From assembly GCF_034674885.1 (NCBI RefSeq), contig NZ_JAUCDS010000010.1, forward strand, positions 32,861-96,860: a stretch of DNA of 64,000 nucleotides. The letters are read 5' to 3'. The notes beneath the pieces are model-generated. The model searched no databases. It saw only the letters and a program-made list of their open reading frames with translations, and had not been told where the DNA came from. Below are positions 17,583 to 25,368 of this stretch, piece after piece. The stretch comes from Castellaniella sp034674885 (GTDB taxonomy: Bacteria; Pseudomonadota; Gammaproteobacteria; Burkholderiales; Burkholderiaceae_B). Within the stretch, counting starts at the first letter, position 1, and each line of letters starts with the position of its first letter. Position numbers and translations under genes: made by a program.

Positions 17583-18008
17583 TCACGGGTCCCTGACGGA
17601 AACCACCAGGGATATCTCGACCGGCGCGCCGCCCGGCAGGGAATGCACGCCCACGGCGGTCCGGCTGCTGATGCCTGAGTCGCCCAGAACGGAAAACAGA
17701 TGATCGGATGCGAAATCGGCTATTTTCGAATGCGCTTCGTATCCGTCTTCCGCAGCGACATACACCACCATATTGATGACTCGGGAGATCGTTTCTCCCT
17801 GGCGCAATTGACTGGCCGCAGCCCGCAATGCATTTCCTACTGCCAGTTCGACCGGCTGCCGATAATCCTCGATCGGCCGCTGCATCGATACCCTGCCGGT
17901 CATCGACAGGACGCCGTTGTTTCGTGGCGTCATCCCGGCAGTGAATATGGTTTCTCCGATTCTGGAGGCAATGCTGTAATGGCCTTGAGACACAGGCAAG
18001 GAAGACAT
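17583..18008 (-). CDS. Rid (YjgF/YER057c/UK114) family protein
   Basis: A 141-residue Rid-superfamily protein. RidA deaminates reactive enamine/imine intermediates, and other subfamilies act on nitrogenous catabolites. Family blocks are GETIFTAGMTPRNNG, AVGNALRAAASQL and SRTAVGVHSLPGGAPVEISLVV. The archetypal RidA catalytic arginine appears replaced by Gly/Val in TAVGVHSL, so activity is doubtful. Its position after the transporter gene hints at a substrate yielding an imine or enamine. Confidence 0.85.
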   Translation of the reverse strand: MSSLPVSQGHYSIASRIGETIFTAGMTPRNNGVLSMTGRVSMQRPIEDYRQPVELAVGNALRAAASQLRQGETISRVINMVVYVAAEDGYEAHSKIADFASDHLFSVLGDSGISSRTAVGVHSLPGGAPVEISLVVSVRDP

Positions 18009-18091
18009 TTTTTGATCCTGAAGAGGTCATGACGGACAGCCAGCCAGGAGGAACGGCGACATGCATGCCGCGCCCCCTCGGCTTTGGACTG

Positions 18092-19615
18092 CTAGACCAT
18101 CCAGATGGAGGCGTAGATGGTCGAAACGGCAAGGGCAATCAGCACCGGCATGGTCAGCAGCCGGACCAGGTCCAGCACCGACACGCGGGCGAAACCTGCC
18201 ACCGCAATCAGCGAGGACCAGGCGATCAGGGTGCCGCCGCCCGTCCAGATGGCGCCCATCTGGCCGATGGCTGCCAGGGTGGCCGGATCCATTCCGATCA
18301 CCGGGCCGATGGCGCCCGCCAGGGAACCCGTCAGCGGCAGCCCCGAGAATCCCGACCCGTCGATGCCAGTGACCATCCCGACGATGAGTTCGCCGAAGGC
18401 CATCATGAAGGGATTGTTCGGAATATAGTGCTGACCCGCAGCGATCAGTTCGAAGAGCAGGCTGGGCGCCTTGTCGGCGGCAATACCCAAGATCTGCGCA
18501 GTCGCGTCGCTGGTGCCTAGAAAGAAGAAACCTGCAATCGGCAGCACAGAACCCATTGCCTTGAAGGCGAACACAAACCCGTCGGTCATGTAATCCGGAC
18601 AGAGGTCCAGCATCCTGCGCGGGCCGACGAACATCAGACAGGCCAGCATCATCAACACGAAGCCAACCCCGCCGACCAGCCCGGCAGCGTCGCCGCCACG
18701 CAGCGCGGGCATCGACGGATAAATGGTGGGCAGCACCAGCACCAGGATGACGCCCAGGAACGCAAGTGGCGTCACCACTGCGAAGGTCCGGGCACATTTC
18801 TGCAGGTGCGTCCTGGCGCGCGAGGCAGCAGGCACATCTTCTTCCGGGGCATCCGCGCTCTGGGCCATTTCGGCTTTGTCGAAAGTTCCCGCACGTTCCA
18901 CCGAGCCAAGCTTGCCGTCGCTTGCCATGGCTTGCCACTCATCGAGGAGAGCCGGGTCGGGCTTGCGGATGCTCTTGCGAGTGAACACGTAGGCCAGCAC
19001 CAGGGCCACCACCCCGGTGATCAGGGACAGCACCAGCGCCTTGTCGGCCACGGCCTGCGCGCTGACGGCGGCACCTGCCGCCTTGGCGCTGATGCCCGGC
19101 GCCACGCCGATGATGTAGTCGGAAGACAGTGCCATGCCCTGGCCGGCAATCGCAATCACCATCGCGCCTGTGATCGGAGGCAGGCCGGCCGCGATCGCCG
19201 CCGGCAGCAGGACCGCCGAAACCAGGGGAACCGCAGGTGTAGGCCAGAAGAACAGTGAAAACAGGTATGTCACCACTGCGATGACGATATAGGACGACAA
19301 CCCGCCCCGCATCACTTTCTGAAAGGGCCGGACCATCAGCACATCCGCGCCGGTGGCCTTCAAGGCGCTGAGCAGCGCCGTCATGAATGTGATGACCAGG
19401 AAAATATTGAACAGTTCGCGCGCTGCCACGAAACTGGCCGAGAAAATCCCGATGAACCCGTTGATGGGATTGCCCATCAACGAGGTGACAACCAGAAAAG
19501 TGCCGATCACTGCCGGCACAACCACGTTGGCACGAAAAATCATCGTGACGATGATGACCACCACACTGGCCAGATATAGCCAATGCGATAGGTTGAGTGT
19601 GACTTCTGAACCCAT
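18092..19615 (-). CDS. Multi-pass inner-membrane transporter, family uncertain
   Basis: A 507-residue protein with about 12 hydrophobic segments and a central charged loop (about residues 205-270). It resembles ion-transporter-type organic anion carriers (GntP, CitMHS and DctM share this look), but I cannot assign it firmly. Conserved-looking parts are FFWPTPAVPLVSAVLLPAA, the discontinuous GMALSSDYIIGVAPG and a C-terminal GSGFSGLPLTGSLAG. GGGGAGG precedes ATG 19615. It heads a minus-strand run with the Rid protein, porin and gamma-glutamyltransferase homologue, and is the likely substrate importer. Confidence 0.75.
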   Translation of the reverse strand: MGSEVTLNLSHWLYLASVVVIIVTMIFRANVVVPAVIGTFLVVTSLMGNPINGFIGIFSASFVAARELFNIFLVITFMTALLSALKATGADVLMVRPFQKVMRGGLSSYIVIAVVTYLFSLFFWPTPAVPLVSAVLLPAAIAAGLPPITGAMVIAIAGQGMALSSDYIIGVAPGISAKAAGAAVSAQAVADKALVLSLITGVVALVLAYVFTRKSIRKPDPALLDEWQAMASDGKLGSVERAGTFDKAEMAQSADAPEEDVPAASRARTHLQKCARTFAVVTPLAFLGVILVLVLPTIYPSMPALRGGDAAGLVGGVGFVLMMLACLMFVGPRRMLDLCPDYMTDGFVFAFKAMGSVLPIAGFFFLGTSDATAQILGIAADKAPSLLFELIAAGQHYIPNNPFMMAFGELIVGMVTGIDGSGFSGLPLTGSLAGAIGPVIGMDPATLAAIGQMGAIWTGGGTLIAWSSLIAVAGFARVSVLDLVRLLTMPVLIALAVSTIYASIWMV

Positions 19616-19716
19616 GAGCCTCCCCTTGTAGGCGAATCCCGGAATTGAATTTCGAGGATGGAAATTGCAGAGATGGACAATCTGACGGCGGAGATCAGGG
19701 TACGAATAGATATCTC

Positions 19717-19729
19717 GTATCCTGTATAC
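19717..19729. promoter_or_regulatory. Candidate GntR operator upstream of the transporter operon
   Basis: GTATCCTGTATAC: two imperfect half sites, one base from the GTATAC-N-GTATAC pattern at 14638. It lies 102 bases before the transporter start; TATACT within it could also be a -10 element on the plus strand. Confidence 0.5.
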
Positions 19730-19914
19730 TTTATATTATATTCTTGAAGCTTAAGATGTGTACGCGGGGTTTCCCCTAGATCCTGCAAGCCTCAAGCATC
19801 TTGTCTGATAATTATTATATATAAATCAAAGTACTTACAAGAATCTCGCTCAATGTCATCTGTGATGTATCGGTCTGCGAAGTAAAGATATGCATCTAAA
19901 CAATGTACGCAAAT

Positions 19915-19924
19915 AGTATACAGA
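19915..19924. promoter_or_regulatory. Candidate GntR half-operator upstream of the TauE/SafE gene
   Basis: AGTATACAGA, which reads TCTGTATACT on the minus strand, lies 41 bases before the TauE-like start. Only one half site matches the group consensus. Confidence 0.4.
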
Positions 19925-19964
19925 ATCCAGTAACATAAGAACGTCCCTTTCGTCTGGAAGCACC

Positions 19965-20711
19965 ATGACATCTCTTGACCTACTGCCTTTCACCGACCCA
20001 TGGATCTACGCACTGATGGCATGCCTGATCGTCGGCTCGGCATTCCTTCAAGGTATTGGCGGGGTCGGCTTCACCATGTTCGCAGCTCCTATCGCCCTGA
20101 TCGTCAGTCCCGACCTGGTTCCCGGCCCATTGCTCACCTTGGGCGGCATGGCAACAATGCTGACCGCGCTGCGAGAGCGACGGCACATCGCCTGGCAGCC
20201 GGCGTCCTTTGCACTGGGGGGGCGGGTCGTCGGCGCACTGATTGCGGTCTTCGCACTGAGCCAGCTGGCCCCACGATCCATGGGTCTGGTATTTGCAGGC
20301 CTCATCCTGATGGCCGTCATCCTGAGCGCTTCGGGCCTGAAACTCAAGGTGTCCCCGTCCAACGCCAGCATTGCCGGCCTGATCTCGGGCGTCATGGGCA
20401 CCCTGACCTCCGTCGGATCTCCCCCTCTGGCAATCATCATGCAACACAGCGCACCGCCCACCATCCGCGCCACCATCGGCGCCATTCTTGCGTGCGGCGC
20501 CACAGTGTCGCTCGTCGCCCTCGCCATCGCAGGACACTACGGGCTGCGCGATGTCCTGCTGAGCGCCAGCCTGGTTCCTTTCCTGCTCTTCGGCTTCCGG
20601 CTATCCAACAAGGCGCGCTACTACGTCAGTGGGCCCGCCCTGCGCTACGGCCTGCTGACGTTCTGCGCGCTCAGCGCGTTGGGCCTGATCGCCAAAACGC
20701 TCTGGCATTGA
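19965..20711 (+). CDS. TauE/SafE-family membrane permease
   Basis: A 248-residue integral membrane protein with about eight segments of the TauE/SafE family, linked to export or import of sulfite and sulfonates but broad in practice. It has two repeated halves; the first carries the GIGGVGFTMFAAP motif and the second GVMGTLTSVGSPPLAI. GGAAG precedes ATG 19965. It is divergent from the large transporter and upstream of the GntR gene, so it may export a product such as an inorganic or organic anion. Confidence 0.85.
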   Translation: MTSLDLLPFTDPWIYALMACLIVGSAFLQGIGGVGFTMFAAPIALIVSPDLVPGPLLTLGGMATMLTALRERRHIAWQPASFALGGRVVGALIAVFALSQLAPRSMGLVFAGLILMAVILSASGLKLKVSPSNASIAGLISGVMGTLTSVGSPPLAIIMQHSAPPTIRATIGAILACGATVSLVALAIAGHYGLRDVLLSASLVPFLLFGFRLSNKARYYVSGPALRYGLLTFCALSALGLIAKTLWH

Positions 20712-20766
20712 CTACGGGCTGCCGTCATAGCCCTTCTCATCTTCCCCAGGCTGCCCGCCCGGGGAC

Positions 20767-20775
20767 TTGTATACT
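20767..20775. promoter_or_regulatory. Candidate operator/-10 upstream of the GntR gene
   Basis: CTTGTATACTAAG, a near palindrome, sits about 35 bases before the GntR start. It combines the motif with a TATACT -10-like box, suggesting autoregulation. Confidence 0.5.
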
Positions 20776-20809
20776 AAGAAATTGTTCAAGAAGCGTCGAG
20801 AGCTGGACC

Positions 20810-21541
20810 ATGGGCACGACAACAATGAGACTCAACAACTACGCGCATGGCAACACCCGAGGGGGTGAAGACCTGAAGATCGGTGAACAGTATTCACCCC
20901 TCTTCGCCGTCATCCGCGACAAACTGCGCGACCGGATACTGCAAGGCGAATTCAGGCCCGGCGCACGCCTGGTCGAAAGTCGTCTGTCCGATGAGATGGC
21001 CGTATCCAGGATCCCCATCCGCGAGGCCCTGAGAGCACTCGCCGCCGAGGGACTGGTCACGATCGAGCCCCGCCGAGGGGCTTCCGTCGCCGTCCTGTCC
21101 GACGAATTGGCCTACAACATGGTGGAAGTCCGCGCGGCGCTCGAGGGCCTGAACGCCCGCCTGGCTGCGGAACGCCGCGACGACGACGCCATCGCGGAAC
21201 TCCAGATCATCCTGGAAGAAGGCATGCAGGCTGCCGAGCGCGAGGACACGGACGCCTGCCGCCACTTGAACCGGATCTTCCACGAGACGCTGGCCACCGT
21301 GACGGGGAACCCGGTGCTCATGGACCTGATGAATTCCCTGCGTGACCGCACCGCGCTGGTGTTTGCACCCAGCAACATGCGCCGGGTCAAGGAAAACTGG
21401 GCCGACCACGCACAGATCCTGCGGGCCGTCATCGCCGGCAACGTCGAACTCGCCGGCCTGCTGGCCACCCAGCACGTGCATAACGCGGCTCGCGCCTACG
21501 TAGAGGAACGCGGGGGCGTGCCCCCGCAATGGGCGCGCTGA
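20810..21541 (+). CDS. GntR-family transcriptional regulator (FadR/VanR-type)
   Basis: A 243-residue regulator. Residues about 25-95 form the GntR winged helix (LRDRILQGEFRPGARLVESRLSDEMAVSRIPIREALRALAAEGLV). An all-helical FCD-type effector domain follows, with likely metal ligands in HLNRIFHETL and the later ADHAQILRAV. Start ATG 20810 has only a weak ribosome site; ATG 20825 is an alternative. Its position inside the catabolic region and the GTATAC sites nearby suggest it represses the region until a substrate acid binds. Confidence 0.9.
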   Translation: MGTTTMRLNNYAHGNTRGGEDLKIGEQYSPLFAVIRDKLRDRILQGEFRPGARLVESRLSDEMAVSRIPIREALRALAAEGLVTIEPRRGASVAVLSDELAYNMVEVRAALEGLNARLAAERRDDDAIAELQIILEEGMQAAEREDTDACRHLNRIFHETLATVTGNPVLMDLMNSLRDRTALVFAPSNMRRVKENWADHAQILRAVIAGNVELAGLLATQHVHNAARAYVEERGGVPPQWAR

Positions 21542-21560
21542 CGGCCCCCGGGCGGCGAGA

Positions 21561-21839
21561 CTACCAGGACACCTTGATGTCGCCCGTGACGAATGTCTGG
21601 CACGCCATCCGGTAGCCGGCCTCGAAGTCTTCCGGCTTCAGATGCCGACGCTCCTTGGGCTTGATCTTGTCGGTGTTTTCCTGCCCTTCCTCGATCAGGC
21701 ATTTGCAGGTGCCACACAGGCCCCCGCCGCACTTGAACGGGATTCCGCCTTTTTCGCGAATCGATATCCGCAACAGATTGCTGTTGTCGGGCGCCTGCAC
21801 AGCTTTGGCGCTGCCATTCAGAAACGTAATCGTCACCAT
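21561..21839 (-). CDS. [2Fe-2S] plant-type ferredoxin
   Basis: A 92-residue soluble electron carrier. Cluster cysteines appear in FKCGGGLCGTCKCLI, with the last in RMACQTFVTG. A segment KIKPKERRHLKPEDFEAGYR precedes the final Cys, as in oxygenase ferredoxins. AAGGAGGTTGGG precedes ATG 21839. It is the third gene of a compact minus-strand unit (ferredoxin, small protein, ferredoxin), convergent with the GntR gene. Confidence 0.9.
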   Translation of the reverse strand: MVTITFLNGSAKAVQAPDNSNLLRISIREKGGIPFKCGGGLCGTCKCLIEEGQENTDKIKPKERRHLKPEDFEAGYRMACQTFVTGDIKVSW

Positions 21840-21850
21840 CCCAACCTCCT

Positions 21851-22165
21851 TCAAACAGCGACTTCAGAGGCCTGGCAGCGCTGCAAAACGGCATCCAGAC
21901 CGCCAAAACGAACCAGATGGTTCAGTTCCGCGCGGGCCTGGTCCAACGTATCGAAATGATCCAGGAATTTGGTCGACACAACGTTGCGAACGTGCGGTGG
22001 CTCGTCCTCGACGATATGCACCTTTGCCTCCGCATCCAGACGCGCAAGCTGAAATACGGCCTTGCAGCGTCCATAAAACAGATACTTGTAGGATTCCACC
22101 ACGGCGTCCTCCGCTTCCAGGGTCGCGGTATACAAGCCGGGCTTGCTGGTCAAAATGACATACAT
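21851..22165 (-). CDS. Small conserved-looking protein of unknown function between two ferredoxins
   Basis: No family recognised with confidence. The 104-residue product begins MYVILTSKPGLYTATLE and has an aromatic core (ESYKYLFYGRCKAVFQLARL). It ends in a helix (DTLDQARAELNHLVRFGGLDAVL). It has no signal, no membrane segment and no cysteine cluster, so it is not itself a ferredoxin. Start ATG 22165 is seven bases after GGAG. Tight packing between two ferredoxin genes implies a role in the same electron-transfer or oxygenase system. Confidence 0.75.
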   Translation of the reverse strand: MYVILTSKPGLYTATLEAEDAVVESYKYLFYGRCKAVFQLARLDAEAKVHIVEDEPPHVRNVVSTKFLDHFDTLDQARAELNHLVRFGGLDAVLQRCQASEVAV

Positions 22166-22180
22166 GAGCATTCTCCAAGA

Positions 22181-22507
22181 CTAGGCAGGGGTCCCGACGC
22201 GGTGATGGACTGGCTCGACATCCTGGGTCAGTTCGATGTCGTGCGTCAGCCATAGCTGGCAGACCAGCCTATAGCCCTCGTCCAGAAGTCCTCCGAGCTG
22301 CTTCTTTTCCTTCCAGTTCGGCACGGGCAGATGCTCGGCCCCGTCCAGAATCTTGCAGGCGCACGTGGCGCACTTGCCCATGCCGCACTTGTAGGCCAGG
22401 TTGGGATGCGGAAACTGCCGGATGCCGGCACGAACGACCAGATTGGTGTTCTCCTGCACTTCGCCCCGATGGATCTGCCCATCTTTGTGGAATGTAACTT
22501 TCACCAT
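22181..22507 (-). CDS. [2Fe-2S] plant-type ferredoxin, second copy
   Basis: A 108-residue ferredoxin, distinct from its neighbour. Cluster motif YKCGMGKCATCACKIL with a final Cys in RLVCQLWLTHDIEL, and an HPNLAY insertion before the cluster. The ribosome site is weak (GTGAGA). It is the first gene of the three-gene unit with a GTATAC site upstream. Likely partners are the reductase at 10.6 kb and the diiron oxidase at 14 kb. Confidence 0.9.
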   Translation of the reverse strand: MVKVTFHKDGQIHRGEVQENTNLVVRAGIRQFPHPNLAYKCGMGKCATCACKILDGAEHLPVPNWKEKKQLGGLLDEGYRLVCQLWLTHDIELTQDVEPVHHRVGTPA

Positions 22508-22545
22508 GAAATCAATCTCACGACAAGAATGTTGATTTCTGGATA

Positions 22546-22554
22546 TTGTATACC
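22546..22554. promoter_or_regulatory. Candidate GntR operator upstream of the ferredoxin unit
   Basis: TTGTATACC lies 39 bases upstream of the first ferredoxin start. Its left half is identical to the site at 14638 (ATTGTATACCG). Confidence 0.5.
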
Positions 22555-22609
22555 GTTTTGAGGGAAGTGCATCGGGACTATCCCTGAGGGGCATCCGCCC
22601 CCGGGGACA

Positions 22610-23632
22610 TCAGCGGCCTGCGCCGGCAGGCAATCCGCCCGATCCGACCACCTCAGGCTCGCTCTGGCGCAGGTATCGCTGGGCCAGCACGGCACACACC
22701 ATCAACTGGATCTGGTGGAAGATCATGAGCGGCAGCAGCACCGGGCCGATGGCCCCGGCGCTGAACAACACCCCAGCCATCGGCACCCCGGTGGCGAGGC
22801 TCTTTTTCGAACCGCAGAAGACGATTGTGATCTCATCCTCGCGCCGGAATCCCATGCGCCGGGTGGACCAGGTGTTCAGGCACAGCACGAAAGCCAGCAG
22901 CACTGCGCAGACCACCACCAGCAGCACCAGGGAAACCGTATCCACCTGATGCCACAAGCCGCCGATGACCGACTCGCTGAACGCTGTATACACCACGAGC
23001 AGGATCGAACTCTGGTCGACATTGCGAACAAGACGGCGGTGGCCGTCCATCCATCGACCGAGCCAGGGGCGCGCCAGATGACCCAGGACGAAGGGCAGCA
23101 GGATCTCCAGGCTGATCCGCCCGATGGAGTGGAGCAAGGATCCCGACCCCAGAGCGGATGTATCGGCGGCCAGCAGCAACTGCAGCAGCAACGGCGTGAT
23201 CACGATGCCCAGGATGCTGGACGCGGATGCCGCGCAGACCGCCGCCGGGATGTTGCCCCGGGCGATCGAGGTGAAGGCGATCGCCGACTGTACGGTACCT
23301 GGCAGCACGCACAGATACAGCACGCCGATATAGAGCGGCATGCCCAGCAGCGGCACCAGCACCGGACGCAGAGCCCACCCCAGAATCGGAAAAATGACGA
23401 AGGTCCAGACGAACACGACGATGTGCAGACGCCAATGCATCACCCCCGCCACAATGGCCTGCCGGGACAGCTTGGCCCCGTGCATGAAGAACAGCAAGGC
23501 GATGGCGGCCGAGGTCAGGTGCTTGAAGAACACTGCCCCCTGCCCGTGTGCAGGCAGCAAGGTGGCGGCCGCCACGACCGCAACCAGCGTCAGGGTGAAT
23601 CGATCAAAAAGTAAACGTAGCTTGGTGGACAT
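22610..23632 (-). CDS. SBF-like bile acid:sodium symporter-family transporter
   Basis: A 340-residue inner-membrane protein with about ten segments. It matches the SBF-like (YfeH-type) branch of the bile acid:sodium symporter family. Conserved crossover blocks are LCVLPGTVQSAIAFTSIARGN and VFCGSKKSLATGVPMAG. The ligand is unknown. It is divergent from an AraC-type regulator (74 bases between starts), its likely controller. Confidence 0.88.
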   Translation of the reverse strand: MSTKLRLLFDRFTLTLVAVVAAATLLPAHGQGAVFFKHLTSAAIALLFFMHGAKLSRQAIVAGVMHWRLHIVVFVWTFVIFPILGWALRPVLVPLLGMPLYIGVLYLCVLPGTVQSAIAFTSIARGNIPAAVCAASASSILGIVITPLLLQLLLAADTSALGSGSLLHSIGRISLEILLPFVLGHLARPWLGRWMDGHRRLVRNVDQSSILLVVYTAFSESVIGGLWHQVDTVSLVLLVVVCAVLLAFVLCLNTWSTRRMGFRREDEITIVFCGSKKSLATGVPMAGVLFSAGAIGPVLLPLMIFHQIQLMVCAVLAQRYLRQSEPEVVGSGGLPAGAGR

Positions 23633-23706
23633 GCCATGGATCTCGCAGCAGTTTCAGGACCAGGGGATTCAGCTTAAACTGCAATCGAGCATACGTCTGG
23701 CGCTAA

Positions 23707-24555
23707 ATGACAATGAAACATTCCCAAAGCGACAACCGTCCCCTCGGATTCCCGGCGGGAAACAAGCCGGCTGCACAACCCAGGACACTGCCTCGGCCCA
23801 TCTACGGCAGCGTGGACCAGCACCCCAATATCGTCCGCACCCACCCGCACCACCACCCATGGGCCCAGCTGTCCTACGCCATCCAGGGGCATCTCCAGGT
23901 CTGGACCCCCCAGGCCCACTTCATCGCGCTCCCACACCGGGCCGTCTGGATTCCTGCCCGCGCCAGGCACCAGGTCCATCAGTCGCCGCAAGCCATCATC
24001 CGCAGCCTGTACCTGGACAGCGACGCACTGGGCCTGAACTGGCCTGACTTGCGCGTGCTGACCGTCTCTCCCCTGCTGCACGAGCTGATCCGGGAATTTG
24101 CCCTGCTCCCCAGCGACTACGATGAGGGCGGTTCCGACGGCCGGCTGGCGCATGTGCTGGTCGACCAGCTCAGGAAAGCGCAGGAAGTCGGCCTCGTCCT
24201 GCCCTGGCCGACAGACCCCAGACTGGACGCCATCTGTCGCCAGCTGCAAAGCGACCCGGCCACAGGCATGGACCTGCAGGCCTTGGGGGCACGGCTGGGC
24301 GTCTCGGCACGCACGCTGACGCGGATATTCCAGCGACAAACCGGCCTCGGATTCAGGCTCTGGCGTCAGCGGGCGCGCCTCGTGCATGCTTTGCCTCTGC
24401 TGGAACGCGGCGACCGGATCACCGACGTGGCCCTGGCCTGTGGCTATGACAGCCTATCGTCTTTCATCGCGACCTTCCGGGAATACACTGGATCCACCCC
24501 CGGAATTTTTGCAGCGAACGCAAGGCCCGCGACCGACGCCCGCGAGGGCGATTGA
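23707..24555 (+). CDS. AraC-family transcriptional regulator with cupin sensor
   Basis: A 282-residue regulator. The N-terminal cupin-like sensor includes HPHHHPWAQLSYAIQGHLQVW, and the C-terminal part has two helix-turn-helix units (DLQALGARLGVSARTLTRIF and ITDVALACGYDSLSSFIATF). It is divergent from the SBF-like transporter, the usual layout for a regulator of an efflux or uptake gene. Confidence 0.88.
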   Translation: MTMKHSQSDNRPLGFPAGNKPAAQPRTLPRPIYGSVDQHPNIVRTHPHHHPWAQLSYAIQGHLQVWTPQAHFIALPHRAVWIPARARHQVHQSPQAIIRSLYLDSDALGLNWPDLRVLTVSPLLHELIREFALLPSDYDEGGSDGRLAHVLVDQLRKAQEVGLVLPWPTDPRLDAICRQLQSDPATGMDLQALGARLGVSARTLTRIFQRQTGLGFRLWRQRARLVHALPLLERGDRITDVALACGYDSLSSFIATFREYTGSTPGIFAANARPATDAREGD

Positions 24556-24604
24556 ATACCCGCCCCCGCTGCCGTCCCGAGGACTCACGCCACGCCGGAG
24601 TTGC

Positions 24605-25153
24605 TCAGGCGGTCCCCAGGTCCTGTTCCGCCAGCACCTCGTAATACGAGCCCGTCTCGCGCGGCGCGGATGCGACCAGCACCAGTCGATGGGCCGCCCA
24701 GATGATCGGACGCATCGGCGCAATGGCCGCCAGATCGCCATCGCCAGCCTGTCGCAGCAGCGACACGTGCGGACGGAACGGCTCGTTGGGTCGGGGAAAG
24801 CCCAGCCGCTCCAGGTCTCGCCACAGGGATCGATGCAGCGCAGCCAGCCACGGCGCCGGGGCCGAGGGACCGGCCCAGACGATGCGCGGCCCTCGAAACC
24901 GTCCGAACCGGTCCAGGGCCAGTGTCCCGGCAGGCCCACGCGGCACGCGCAGCAGTTCCATCAGGCCGGGAATCCGGTCAGTGCCCACTGCCCCCAGGAA
25001 TGCCAGCGTCAGGTGCAGGGTATCCGCCCGCATCCGGCGCCCGCCGCAGGCGTCGTGAGCCAGGCGGGTCCAGTCGACCAGCGCCTCGACCGTGGCGGTA
25101 TCGGGCCACAAGGCGAAGAACAGGCGACGGGTATCGATCTGCGGTCCGGACAT
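24605..25153 (-). CDS. thpR: RNA 2',3'-cyclic phosphodiesterase (2H phosphoesterase)
   Basis: A 182-residue LigT/ThpR-type protein that opens 2',3'-cyclic phosphates on RNA ends. The two catalytic HxT/S motifs are visible: LHLTLAFLG and FRPHVSLLR. Start ATG 25153 (MSGPQIDTRRLFFALWPD) was preferred because it aligns with the family N terminus. Confidence 0.9.
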   Translation of the reverse strand: MSGPQIDTRRLFFALWPDTATVEALVDWTRLAHDACGGRRMRADTLHLTLAFLGAVGTDRIPGLMELLRVPRGPAGTLALDRFGRFRGPRIVWAGPSAPAPWLAALHRSLWRDLERLGFPRPNEPFRPHVSLLRQAGDGDLAAIAPMRPIIWAAHRLVLVASAPRETGSYYEVLAEQDLGTA

Positions 25154-25368
25154 CCATTTCCCCAAGATCCCTGGCTCCCTGCACAGGGCACGGCTTACAG
25201 CATAGGCCATTCCGCTTTGTAAGCGTGTGTCCCCCTGGCGGCCCCGTCTGGAACGGCACGATACAAAAGGCTGCCACTCATACACATTGAAAGGCCTTCT
25301 CCATCGTGCCTGCGGAACCAGGCCGTACCATCCCGGTCATACCAATACCGTTTCCTGCGGGGGACATC

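Larger units (their letters stand above)
19616..19964. other. AT-rich divergent regulatory region (349 bases, no gene)
   Basis: Lies between the minus-strand transporter and the plus-strand TauE-like gene. It is much more AT-rich than its surroundings, especially 19725-19750 and 19800-19840. It holds two GTATAC-type sites (19717-19729 and 19915-19924). No ORF worth calling was found. Confidence 0.7.
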
